Made by a program: the position numbers and the translations under genes | Shown: positions 8,089-15,466 of the stretch, piece after piece | Numbering within the stretch: the first letter of the stretch is position 1 | Layout: each line of letters opens with the position of its first letter | Assembly (NCBI GenBank): GCA_946407715.1 | Contig: CAMJPH010000015.1 | Span: 1 to 37,470, forward strand | Origin: an uncultured Bacteroidales bacterium | Lineage (GTDB): Bacteria > Bacteroidota > Bacteroidia > Bacteroidales > WCHB1-69 | Direction: 5' to 3' | Length of the DNA stretch: 37,470 nucleotides | Notes under the pieces: model-generated | The model's database searches: none | Told to the model about the DNA's origin: nothing | Seen by the model: only the letters and a program-made list of their open reading frames with translations

Positions 8089-10632
8089 ATGCGGAAAGTT
8101 ATACTATTGACGGTTTTAGCCCTCTTCTTCTGCGGCAGCGTTTTTGCGCAGGAGAACAAAACGGAAAAGAAGGGCAAGAAAAAACAGAAGACGGAGGTCA
8201 CGGTTGACGGGGAGAACCCTGCGGACAACACCACCGTTGTAAACGAGGACTCGGATGACGATGACATCGACAACGGCGGTGGGCAGTATGTGCCGAGTCT
8301 ACTGCACAGCAGTGCCGATGTTTATACCAACAACACCTCCTACACATTCAGCATCGCCTATTTCCGGATGCGCGGCTATGACAACCGTTACCAAGGCGTT
8401 TTCGCCAACGGCTACGAGATGAACAACATGGTGACGGGCCGTGCGAATTTCTCGCAGTGGGGCGGTTTGAACCACATCTTCCGTTATCCCGAAAACGTCA
8501 CTGCTCTGAATATGGCGACTTTCGACTTCGGTGATATCGGCGGGGCCAGCAACTACAACCTGCGGGCCAGCAACTTCCGCAAGCAGGTGCGCGCCACCTA
8601 CTCGCTTTCGAACCGCACTTACACCAACCGCATGATGCTGACGGGCAGCACCGGTCTCACCCCCAAGGGATGGGCATTCACCGGCTCTTTGTCAGCACGT
8701 TTCGGCAATGAGCTGGCCTACGTGGACGGCACATCCTACACGGGTTTTGCAGGCTTCGTGGCTGCCGAGAAGAAAATCAACTCCCAACATTGGCTCAACC
8801 TCGCGGCCTTCGCCTCCTACATCCAACGCGGCATGCAGTCGAACTCCGTGCAAGAAGCATACGACCTTTTAGGCAACAACTACTATAACGCCAACTGGGG
8901 CTGGTATCAGGGCAAACAGCGCAACGCCCGTGTGCGCACACAATGCGAACCCACCTTTCTGCTAACGCACAACTACAACTCCGCGAACAACAAGATCAAC
9001 GTGCAGACCACCGCAGGACTCTCCTTCGGATTCAACAACACCACCTCCCTCAACTGGTACGACGCTCAGGACCCGCGTCCAGACTACTACCGTTACCTCC
9101 CGAGCTACCAGATTGACGGCAAGGACACGGCACAAGCCTACTACGATGTGCTGGCTTTGTGGCAAAACAACGATCAAAGCTACACCCAAATCAACTGGGA
9201 TCACCTCTATAACGTCAACCAGACGGCCGCGCTGCAAAACAAACGTGCCCAATACATGGTGGAGAACCGCCGCTACGACCAGCTGACGGGTGGTGTGAGC
9301 ACCAACCTGAACTGGTCCATCAACGAGCACTGGAAACTTTACGCCGGTGCCTCCGTGAGCCACTTCAAACAACACAACTACAAAACCATCGCTGACTTGC
9401 TCGGCGGTGCCTACTGGCTTGATGTCGATAAGTTCTCCGAAGGCGACTTCCCCGCCGACCAGAACGTGCAGTACAACGACCTGCTCCACATCGGCGACTC
9501 GCTCCACGAGGGCGACATCTTCGGCTACAACTACGACTACCACGTCTTCAAACAGAAAGTCTGGAGCATGGTGAAAGCCACCTATAATCACTGGGATTTC
9601 TACTTCGGGCTTCAGTTCGGTGCTTCAGAGCTGTGGCGTTACGGCCACATGCAGAACGGCCGCTTCCCCGACAATTCCTATGGCCGGTCGGAGACGCGAA
9701 TTTATATGGACAACGGTGCGAGAGCTGGTGTCACCTATAAAATCAACGGTCGTAATTATATTGTAATCAACGGTTTGGGTGAAATAAAATCACCGAATAT
9801 CCTCAACTCGTTTCTCTCACCACGTATCAACAACAAATTCGTCGATAACCTGACATACGAGACTGTCTTTTCCGGCGACCTCTCATACGTGCTCAACTAT
9901 CCGATAATCAAGATGCGTGCAACCGTCTTCGGCACGAAAATCAACAATTCCACGCGGCTGATCAGCTTCTACAACGATGACATGTCGAGTATGGTCAACT
10001 ACGCCATTTCGGGTATTGACGAGCTGCATGTCGGTGTGGAGGCCGGTGCTGAGATCAAGTTAGGCAGCATGTTCTCGCTGATTTTGGCGGGCACATGGGC
10101 CGACTACCGTTACACCGACCGCGCCCACGTGACGATGAACGCCGAGAACGGTGTCGATTTCGACGGACAGATGGAGCGCACCGTTTATTGGAAGAACTAC
10201 CATGTGGCCGGAACGCCACAGGTGGCCGCTACCGGCGGACTTAAGTTCAACTACGACTATTGGTGGGTGAACATCAACTGCAACTGGTTCGATAAGATTT
10301 ACTGCGACCTGAATCCCGAACGCCGCACCAGCACCGCCCGCGGATCCTTGGACGAGAACTCCGAACTCTATCATCAGGTAGCCGACCAAACCCGTCTGAA
10401 AGGACAGTTCACGATGGACGTTTCCGTGAGCAAGTCGTGGCGCATCAACCACAAATACAACATCGGTTTCAACGCCAGTGTCACCAACCTGCTGAACAAC
10501 AAGAAATTAGTGACAACCGCGTGGGAGCAATACCGCTTCGACTACACCAATTATAACGTCAACAAATACGCGAACAAGTATTATTACGCGTTCGGAACCA
10601 CGTTCTATTTGGGAATCAACTTCCAGATGTAA
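8089..10632 (+). CDS. TonB-dependent receptor without carboxypeptidase-like domain
   Basis: The 847-residue protein starts at ATG 8089, which gives a clean signal peptide (MRKVILL to VFAQ, about 1-21). Residues 22-62 are a low-complexity linker: first Lys-rich (KKGKKKQK), then strongly acidic (DSDDDDID). A plug-like region follows (about 66-190), with QYVPSLLHSSADVY and FRMRGYDNRYQGVFANGYEMNNM. The remainder is a large aromatic-rich beta-barrel. The architecture fits a Bacteroidota receptor class that is often encoded beside an endonuclease/exonuclease/phosphatase protein; such a gene follows here in convergent orientation (10702-11535). The substrate is not known; a phosphorylated or nucleic acid ligand is only a guess from that neighbour. 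The sequence ends in NFQM rather than in an aromatic residue. Confidence 0.87.
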   Translation: MRKVILLTVLALFFCGSVFAQENKTEKKGKKKQKTEVTVDGENPADNTTVVNEDSDDDDIDNGGGQYVPSLLHSSADVYTNNTSYTFSIAYFRMRGYDNRYQGVFANGYEMNNMVTGRANFSQWGGLNHIFRYPENVTALNMATFDFGDIGGASNYNLRASNFRKQVRATYSLSNRTYTNRMMLTGSTGLTPKGWAFTGSLSARFGNELAYVDGTSYTGFAGFVAAEKKINSQHWLNLAAFASYIQRGMQSNSVQEAYDLLGNNYYNANWGWYQGKQRNARVRTQCEPTFLLTHNYNSANNKINVQTTAGLSFGFNNTTSLNWYDAQDPRPDYYRYLPSYQIDGKDTAQAYYDVLALWQNNDQSYTQINWDHLYNVNQTAALQNKRAQYMVENRRYDQLTGGVSTNLNWSINEHWKLYAGASVSHFKQHNYKTIADLLGGAYWLDVDKFSEGDFPADQNVQYNDLLHIGDSLHEGDIFGYNYDYHVFKQKVWSMVKATYNHWDFYFGLQFGASELWRYGHMQNGRFPDNSYGRSETRIYMDNGARAGVTYKINGRNYIVINGLGEIKSPNILNSFLSPRINNKFVDNLTYETVFSGDLSYVLNYPIIKMRATVFGTKINNSTRLISFYNDDMSSMVNYAISGIDELHVGVEAGAEIKLGSMFSLILAGTWADYRYTDRAHVTMNAENGVDFDGQMERTVYWKNYHVAGTPQVAATGGLKFNYDYWWVNINCNWFDKIYCDLNPERRTSTARGSLDENSELYHQVADQTRLKGQFTMDVSVSKSWRINHKYNIGFNASVTNLLNNKKLVTTAWEQYRFDYTNYNVNKYANKYYYAFGTTFYLGINFQM

Positions 10633-10646
10633 TAGATAAACAACTT

Positions 10647-10670
10647 GTAGAGATATCCATGGCACATCTC
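10647..10670. repeat. Imperfect GTAGAGA-headed palindrome between convergent genes
   Basis: GTAGAGAT followed by an imperfect palindrome centred on CCATGG and closing in ATCTC fills the short gap between two convergent genes. The same head starts the elements at 12411 and 27153. It could serve as a bidirectional terminator, although there is no T tract. Confidence 0.45.
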
Positions 10671-10701
10671 GGACGTAGTTGTTCGCCTTGTCCTTTATCG
10701 C

Positions 10702-11535
10702 TTAATAGACGAACACTCCCTTAATCGGATAGTGGTCCGAAATTAGCGAACGTCCGTACTTGTCGCTATCCAAAGTCTTGAAAATCATCGGTTTGGCGTT
10801 TTTGTAGAAGATATGGTCAATGACGAAGATGTTGGCGGCGGAGCCCCATCCATTGTAGGTGCCTTTGTTGTCGGTGACGGGCGCGTCTTTGCGGGCCTGC
10901 TTCAGCACTTTCTTCAACGGGGCGAAAATGTCACTGCTGATGTCGGAGTTGAAGTCACCGGTGAGGAAAACAGGAGCTTTCTTGTCCTTCACGATCTCTT
11001 TGATTCGCTGGGTGATGAGCCTCACCGACTCGCGACGAGCCACCTCGCCTACGTGATCCAGATGCGTATTAAAACAGTATAAGTGCTTTCCTGTCTGCTT
11101 GTTGCGGAAGTAGCCCCACGTCACGATACGGTGACAGGCGGCATCCCAGCCCCGTGAACAGACATCCGGTGTCTCGCTCAGCCAAAAGTCGCCGTGTTCC
11201 ACCACCTCGTAACGTGCTTTGTTATAGAGGATGGCCATGTGCTCCCCACCTTTCTTGCCATCGTCACGGCCAACGCCAATATACTCATAATCAGGAAGAT
11301 TCTTCAACAAATAGTCCAACTGCACAAAATAGGCCTCCTGCACACAGAGGAAATCGGGCCGCTCCATCTTCACCATGGTGACAGAGCAACCCTTACGGTT
11401 GTCCCAAATATTATCGCCGTCATTCGGCGTGTTCAAACGGATATTGTACGAAATAACCGTTGTGGTGTCTTTCTGCGCATTGATGGTCATTGCGCATACG
11501 AACAGAAGAATGAGGGTGGTAAAGAGTCTTTTCAT
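10702..11535 (-). CDS. Secreted endonuclease/exonuclease/phosphatase (EEP) family protein
   Basis: The 277-residue protein has a signal peptide (about 1-20) and then a complete EEP domain. Visible catalytic motifs are N31 (SYNIR), E67 (CVQE), H158/D160 (NTHLDH), D194/N196 (GDFNSD), D240/H241 (IDHIF) and the final D267/H268 (SDHYP). The family cleaves phosphodiester or phosphomonoester bonds with a divalent metal, and members include DNases, inositol phosphatases and sphingomyelinases. Export and the neighbouring TonB receptor suggest the use of an external phosphate-containing compound, but the specific substrate is unknown. No promoter box lies directly upstream; a 160-bp spacer with tandem repeats separates it from the DUF4159 gene, whose promoter may serve both. 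Confidence 0.88.
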   Translation of the reverse strand: MKRLFTTLILLFVCAMTINAQKDTTTVISYNIRLNTPNDGDNIWDNRKGCSVTMVKMERPDFLCVQEAYFVQLDYLLKNLPDYEYIGVGRDDGKKGGEHMAILYNKARYEVVEHGDFWLSETPDVCSRGWDAACHRIVTWGYFRNKQTGKHLYCFNTHLDHVGEVARRESVRLITQRIKEIVKDKKAPVFLTGDFNSDISSDIFAPLKKVLKQARKDAPVTDNKGTYNGWGSAANIFVIDHIFYKNAKPMIFKTLDSDKYGRSLISDHYPIKGVFVY

Positions 11536-11591
11536 TATTAACTAGGGTTAGATGGTTAGTAGGTTGGAAAGTTTTTGGGTTAAAATAGTTT

Positions 11592-11615
11592 AAGTCTAAG
11601 TTTAAGTCTAAGTTT
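11592..11615. repeat. Two tandem copies of a 12-bp unit (AAGTCTAAGTTT)
   Basis: AAGTCTAAGTTT occurs twice without interruption in the spacer between the DUF4159 and EEP genes. The same AAGTCTAAG word recurs on the opposite strand at about 31081-31142. Confidence 0.75.
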
Positions 11616-11628
11616 ATACCTCTTGCCA

Positions 11629-11691
11629 GATCACTGTTCACTGTTCACTGTTCACTGTTCACTGTTCACTGATCACTGATCACTGATCACT
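11629..11691. repeat. Perfect heptanucleotide tandem array, 9 units
   Basis: Nine uninterrupted 7-mers: GATCACT, five GTTCACT, then three GATCACT. The array ends 5 bases before the stop codon of the DUF4159 gene (read on the minus strand) and is the cleanest of the heptamer tracts. Confidence 0.92.
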
Positions 11692-11696
11692 AAAAA

Positions 11697-12341
11697 TCAA
11701 TTCAAAAACACATACTGCAAAATGTTCGCGCCCATCTGCAACGCTTTTGTGCGGGTAGCTTCGGAGTCCTTATGAACGACGAAATCCTCCCAGCCGTCGC
11801 CGAGGTCGCACTCGTAGGTGAAGAGGAAGACCATGCGCCCCTCCCAGAAGAGAGCGAAAGCTTGCGGCGGTTTGTTGTCGTGTTCGTGAATTTTGGGCAA
11901 ACCGTTCGGGAAATTGTATTTCTGGTGGAAAATCGGATGATTGTACGGCAGCTCAACGAGTTCCAGCTCAGGAAACACTTTCTTCATCTGCGCCCGGATG
12001 TAGGGCGACATGCCGTAGTTGTCATCCGCGTGCAGGAAGCCACCGGCAATCAGGTAGTTGCGTAGATTCTCTGCTTCCGCATCCGTGAATGCCACGTTGC
12101 CGTGGCCGGTCATGTGGATGAACGGGTAACGGTAAATGTCCGCGCTGCCCACTTCCACGGTTGCGGGCTTCGACTCCAGCGACATTCCTAACTGCTGGTT
12201 GCAGAACTTGATGAGGTTCGGCAGCGAGGTTGGGTTGGCGTACCAGTCGCCGCCACCGTTATATTTCAGCAAGGCAATCTGTTGCGCTGGAGCCAATAAG
12301 CATACAATATATAATAATATGGTCAGAATTAATTTTCTCAT
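11697..12341 (-). CDS. DUF4159 domain protein
   Basis: The 214-residue protein has a signal peptide (about 1-19, ending APAQ) and a single DUF4159 domain. The typical opening KYNGGGDWYANPTSLPNL is at about 26-43, followed by PFIHMTGHGNVAFTDAE and GGFLHADDNYG. These GHG and HADD motifs resemble the glutamine-amidotransferase-like fold assigned to this family, but no catalytic role has been shown to my knowledge. It is probably periplasmic. A consensus promoter lies 22 bases upstream. The gene is followed in the same direction by the EEP gene after a repeat-filled spacer. Confidence 0.85.
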   Translation of the reverse strand: MRKLILTILLYIVCLLAPAQQIALLKYNGGGDWYANPTSLPNLIKFCNQQLGMSLESKPATVEVGSADIYRYPFIHMTGHGNVAFTDAEAENLRNYLIAGGFLHADDNYGMSPYIRAQMKKVFPELELVELPYNHPIFHQKYNFPNGLPKIHEHDNKPPQAFALFWEGRMVFLFTYECDLGDGWEDFVVHKDSEATRTKALQMGANILQYVFLN

Positions 12342-12362
12342 AACACGATTTCAAAAAACGCG

Positions 12363-12370
12363 CAAAGGTA
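12363..12370 (-). promoter_or_regulatory. -7 box of the DUF4159 gene
   Basis: On the minus strand the sequence reads TACCTTTG, an exact match to TAnnTTTG, 22 bases before the ATG. Confidence 0.7.
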
Positions 12371-12410
12371 CATAAAATACGAATATAAACAGAAGAATGA
12401 ATTTACCGCA

Positions 12411-12503
12411 GTAGAGACGTTTCTTGAAACGTCTTAATAATGTCTCTGTAACGTCTTAATAATGTCTACTGTTACAGAGAGACGTTTCAGGAAACGTCTC
12501 TAC
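12411..12503. repeat. 93-bp compound palindromic element that supplies the rnc stop codon
   Basis: The element is bounded by a perfect 13-bp inverted repeat: GTAGAGACGTTTC at 12411-12423 and GAAACGTCTCTAC at 12491-12503. Each end is also a small palindrome of its own. The interior holds two identical 15-bp direct repeats (GTCTTAATAATGTCT at 12431 and 12453) and a 9-bp inverted pair (CTCTGTAAC at 12444, GTTACAGAG at 12471). The TAG stop of rnc on the minus strand is formed by the outermost GTAGAG. The overall form is that of a miniature mobile or REP-like element. Confidence 0.85.
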
Positions 12504-13183
12504 TGTTCGAGAGCAGCGAACGCGAGTTCCGCAGCACGTTGCTCCGCCGATTTCACGGAACTTCCAACCGCTTCGGAAATCCGATGATCATCAATGTCAA
12601 TATAGGCACGGAACAAATCACGCTCCCTATCCGGTTCTGAAACATGGGTGAACATCACCTTGTGACGGTTGCGCTGCGCCCAAATCAGGAGGCTGCTTTT
12701 GTAATCCGTGTTTTCCTTAAACACGGTGTCGATGTCAACATGAATCAAAAAAACGTTGTCCAAGACAATATGGGCAGTTTTTTTATAACCTTGATCCCGA
12801 TATATGGCTCCGACGACAGCTTCAAAGGTATTTCCAGGGAGTGTTTTGGAGGAAATATATCCCGACATGGTGGTGATGTCATGCAATCCTAACTTCAGAG
12901 CCAACTCGCTCAACCGCTGCCGGTTCACTAATTTGGAACGCATTTGGGTAAGCACACCCTCTGGTTCGGAAGGGTACTTATGGCACAGAAAATCAGCGAT
13001 AATCATACCCAAAACCGCGTCACCGAGAAATTCGAGGCGTTCGTTATTTTCCCGCCCGCCGATGGCTGAAACTTCGGTGGCGGATTTGTGAAGCAAAGCT
13101 TTACGAAACAAGTCAACGTGACGGACTCTGAATCCGAAAATGTTTTTAAAGTATGACCGAATCTGCTTGTCAGTCAAATTCAT
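12500..13183 (-). CDS. rnc: Ribonuclease III
   Basis: The 227-residue protein is RNase III, which cuts double-stranded RNA in rRNA processing and RNA turnover. The signature NERLEFLGD is at residues 47-55, with the metal ligands E51 and D55. The second catalytic motif is GNTFEAVVGAIY at 117-128, where E121 is present and Asn118 takes the place of the Asp found in E. coli; I believe this substitution is common in Bacteroidota. A double-stranded RNA binding domain follows (about 158-226). The gene starts 3 bases after fabF and completes the acpP-fabF-rnc operon. Its stop codon lies in a palindromic repeat element. Confidence 0.95.
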   Translation of the reverse strand: MNLTDKQIRSYFKNIFGFRVRHVDLFRKALLHKSATEVSAIGGRENNERLEFLGDAVLGMIIADFLCHKYPSEPEGVLTQMRSKLVNRQRLSELALKLGLHDITTMSGYISSKTLPGNTFEAVVGAIYRDQGYKKTAHIVLDNVFLIHVDIDTVFKENTDYKSSLLIWAQRNRHKVMFTHVSEPDRERDLFRAYIDIDDHRISEAVGSSVKSAEQRAAELAFAALEQ

Positions 13184-13186
13184 GGC

Positions 13187-14440
13187 TCACTCCTTGTATT
13201 TCACATACAACAACGTCACATTGTGGCCGCCAAAGCCGAACGAGTTCGACATGGCAACATCCACCTTACGTGCGATGGCCTCATTCGGGACATAATTCCA
13301 GTTTTGAGGAAGAAGAGGGTCAAGATGCTGTAAGTTAATGGTCGGGTGGACGAGGCTGTCACGCATGGAACACAGAATGGCCACCGTTTCGACCGCCGGA
13401 CCTGCACCTAACAGATGTCCTGTCATCGACTTGGTGGAGTTTATGGCCAATTTCGGGGCATAGTCGCCGAAAAGTTGTCCGATAGCACGGCATTCAGACA
13501 AATCACCTAATGGGGTGGAAGTACCATGCGTGTTAATATAGTCAACGTCTTCAATTTTCAAGTCGGCGCTTTTCAAAGCGTTACGCATGGACATCATGGC
13601 CGCCCTCCCATTCGGGTCAGGGGCAGCGATATGGTAGGTGTCTGCAGTCATGCCAACCCCAACAACCTCAGCGTATATGTGCGCACCACGAGCCTTGGCG
13701 TGTTCTTCGCTCTCCAATATCAGCGTGGCCGCACCCTCCCCCATGACAAAACCGTCTCGATCCTTGTCAAACGGACGGCTGGCGCGTTCGGGATCGTCGT
13801 TCCGAGTGGAAAGAGCGCGCATGGCGTTGAAGCCGCCTACCGCAAGCTCATTGATGGCAGACTCGGTGCCGCCAGTGATAATCATGTCCGATTTGCCCAA
13901 TGCAATGGCATAACAAGCATCACCGATGGCATTTGCCGAAGAAGCGCACGCAGAAGTGGTGATGTAGTTCGGACCCGAAAGCCCATATTTAAGCGCAATG
14001 CTGCCCGACACAGAGTTTCCCAAAACGCGGAGCAGGTGATAGGGGCTGAAACGCGGAGCTCTGTCCTGCAGCATATACTGTTGCACTGCCTCTTCGGAAG
14101 AGGTCAGTCCTCCGATGCCAGTGCCGAAAACAACCCCAACACGTTCCTTGTCTATGTGATCCCAGTCAATGTTAGCATCTGCCACCGCCTCTTCGGTCGT
14201 GAGCATCGCATACTGGGCACAACGATCCAATTTCGAAAGTTCTTTCGGGATAAAATGCACCAAGGGGTCGTAATCTTTTAACTGACAGGCGAATTTCGTC
14301 TTAAAATTCGCCGTATCAAAATAAGTAATGTGGCCGGCGCCAGACTTACCTTTCAACAGGCTATTCCAGTACTCGACCACATTATTTCCTATTGGCGTTA
14401 AGGCACCAATGCCTGTTACAACAACGCGTTTGAGGTTCAT
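13187..14440 (-). CDS. fabF: Beta-ketoacyl-ACP synthase II
   Basis: The 417-residue protein is FabF, which condenses malonyl-ACP with acyl-ACP in fatty acid elongation. The catalytic triad is C165 (TTSACASS), H305 (NTHGTSTPLGD) and H342 (KSMTGHLLGA), with K337 as the conserved Lys. The length matches the family. The GTG at 14441-14443 is also in frame, but the ATG at 14438-14440 gives the usual N-terminus MNLKRVVVTG. It lies 30 bases after acpP and 3 bases before rnc, the conserved bacterial arrangement. Confidence 0.96.
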   Translation of the reverse strand: MNLKRVVVTGIGALTPIGNNVVEYWNSLLKGKSGAGHITYFDTANFKTKFACQLKDYDPLVHFIPKELSKLDRCAQYAMLTTEEAVADANIDWDHIDKERVGVVFGTGIGGLTSSEEAVQQYMLQDRAPRFSPYHLLRVLGNSVSGSIALKYGLSGPNYITTSACASSANAIGDACYAIALGKSDMIITGGTESAINELAVGGFNAMRALSTRNDDPERASRPFDKDRDGFVMGEGAATLILESEEHAKARGAHIYAEVVGVGMTADTYHIAAPDPNGRAAMMSMRNALKSADLKIEDVDYINTHGTSTPLGDLSECRAIGQLFGDYAPKLAINSTKSMTGHLLGAGPAVETVAILCSMRDSLVHPTINLQHLDPLLPQNWNYVPNEAIARKVDVAMSNSFGFGGHNVTLLYVKYKE

Positions 14441-14470
14441 CACAAACGTATTTTTGTAAACTGAAATATT

Positions 14471-14713
14471 CTACTTGCTTGCAAGAAGATTTTCGATGTA
14501 AGCAACTGCATCACCTACCGTGGCGATTTTTTCGGCGTCTTCCTCAGGGAATTTAATGCCAAATGCATTCTCAAATTCCATGATCAATTCGACGGTGTCC
14601 AATGAATCAGCGCCAAGATCGTTAGTGAAACTCTTTTCGGGAGTCACGTCCGCAACGTCGACACTTAATTTATCGGCAATGATTGATTGTACTTTTTGTA
14701 AAATTTCTGACAT
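14471..14713 (-). CDS. acpP: Acyl carrier protein
   Basis: The 80-residue acidic protein is ACP, the carrier of growing acyl chains. Ser37 in [10 protein letters not shown] is the phosphopantetheine attachment site. The ATG at 14713 gives the usual start MSEILQKVQ; a longer reading frame from 14740 would begin inside the promoter. First gene of the operon with fabF and rnc. It would also supply acyl-ACP for any sulfonolipid synthesis by the enzymes at 29842-32414. Confidence 0.96.
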   Translation of the reverse strand: MSEILQKVQSIIADKLSVDVADVTPEKSFTNDLGADSLDTVELIMEFENAFGIKFPEEDAEKIATVGDAVAYIENLLASK

Positions 14714-14737
14714 AGCATTTGATTTTGAAATAGGCGG

Positions 14738-14745
14738 CAAAAATA
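14738..14745 (-). promoter_or_regulatory. -7 box of the acpP-fabF-rnc operon
   Basis: TATTTTTG on the minus strand matches TAnnTTTG, 24 bases before the acpP ATG. Confidence 0.65.
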
Positions 14746-15001
14746 CACTTTTTTTTCATATACAAACACATTCGTTTTTTTAAGAATCAACATAGTTATT
14801 CACACTTAACCCATGTTGGCGGCAGCCTTTTCCAATCACGTTTTTCACACCGAAAACGGAAAATCATGCCAAATTCACGGCAAAACCGATCCAAAAACAC
14901 CTGTTTTTACACTTCCGGACAGCTCTGAAGCCCCCAAAAAAGCAATTTTATTATATTGATTTTCAGCAATTTAATTAAAAAAAGTAAAAAAAATATCATC
15001 T
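14746..15001. other. Intergenic region without a recognised gene
   Basis: The divergent gap between acpP and the tRNA genes is about 325 bases. I see no coding sequence or structured RNA in it. A short inverted repeat, AAAAACA/TGTTTTT around CC, lies at 14893-14908, and one DnaA-box-like word TTATTCACA at 14796-14804. The part nearest the tRNAs is very AT-rich. Confidence 0.5.
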
Positions 15002-15002
15002 A

Positions 15003-15035
15003 TTGAACTTTCATATCAAAAAAATACTATCTTTG
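15003..15035 (+). promoter_or_regulatory. Promoter of the tRNA cluster
   Basis: TATCTTTG at 15028-15035 is an exact TAnnTTTG box, and a TTG at 15003-15005 is a possible -33 element. The first tRNA begins at 15072, which leaves a leader of about 30 bases. Confidence 0.7.
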
Positions 15036-15071
15036 CACCCGCAAAACGATGAGACGTTCCTTGAAAAATAT

Positions 15072-15147
15072 GCCGATATAGCTCAGTTGGTAGAGCAGCT
15101 GATTTGTAATCAGCCGGTCGTTGGTTCAAGTCCGACTATCGGCTCCA
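15072..15147 (+). tRNA. tRNA-Thr (anticodon TGT)
   Basis: A full cloverleaf is visible: acceptor stem GCCGATA/TATCGGC, D arm GCTC...GAGC, anticodon arm GCTGA/TCAGC with loop TTTGTAA (anticodon TGT), and T arm with GTTCAAGTC. CCA is encoded at 15145-15147. Confidence 0.95.
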
Positions 15148-15168
15148 GGGCATAAACGAAACATAGAT

Positions 15169-15250
15169 GGGAGAGTTCCAGAGCGGTCAAATGGGACAGA
15201 CTGTAAATCTGCTGGCTAAGCCTTCGGAGGTTCGAATCCTTCCTCTCCCA
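15169..15250 (+). tRNA. tRNA-Tyr (anticodon GTA)
   Basis: Acceptor stem GGGAGAG/CTCTCCC, anticodon GTA in the loop CTGTAAA, a long class II variable arm and the T loop TTCGAATC identify tRNA-Tyr. Unlike its two neighbours, this gene does not encode the terminal CCA. Confidence 0.95.
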
Positions 15251-15265
15251 CTTGTTTTTTTTTAT

Positions 15266-15341
15266 GCGGAAGTAGCTCATCCGGTAGAGCGACAGCCTTC
15301 CAAGCTGTAGGTGGCGGGTTCGAGTCCCGTTTTCCGCTCCA
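15266..15341 (+). tRNA. tRNA-Gly (anticodon TCC)
   Basis: Acceptor stem GCGGAAG/TTTCCGC (one G-U pair), anticodon stem ACAGC/GCTGT with loop CTTCCAA (anticodon TCC), and T loop TTCGAGTC. CCA is encoded at 15339-15341. It is the last gene of a Thr-Tyr-Gly cluster. Confidence 0.95.
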
Positions 15342-15381
15342 CAGTTGTTTTTTTCATAACATTTTAGAGGATGACATTTTG

Positions 15382-15418
15382 AAAAGAGCGTAAGGAAAAC
15401 CTTACGCTCTTTTGCTTT
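15382..15418. terminator. Strong bidirectional terminator
   Basis: AAAAGAGCGTAAGG at 15382-15395 and CCTTACGCTCTTTT at 15400-15413 form a perfect 14-bp stem around the loop AAAA. It lies between the tRNA cluster and the convergent TlpA-type gene and can stop both transcripts. Confidence 0.9.
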
Positions 15419-15466
15419 TTTATTTGTTCTGTTCAGTTATTGCTATTTATTGGCCGACCAACTGCA

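Noticed and set aside
8962..9591. 209-residue open frame on the minus strand
   Set aside because: It is the opposite-strand shadow of the TonB receptor, Val-rich and without any family signature.
11629..11691. CRISPR array
   Set aside because: The units are 7 bp and contiguous, with no spacers and no cas genes.
13526..14281. 251-residue open frame on the plus strand
   Set aside because: Shadow of fabF; no signature.
14796..14804. DnaA-box-like word TTATTCACA as sign of a replication origin
   Set aside because: Only one copy, no cluster of boxes and no dnaA or other origin-linked gene nearby.
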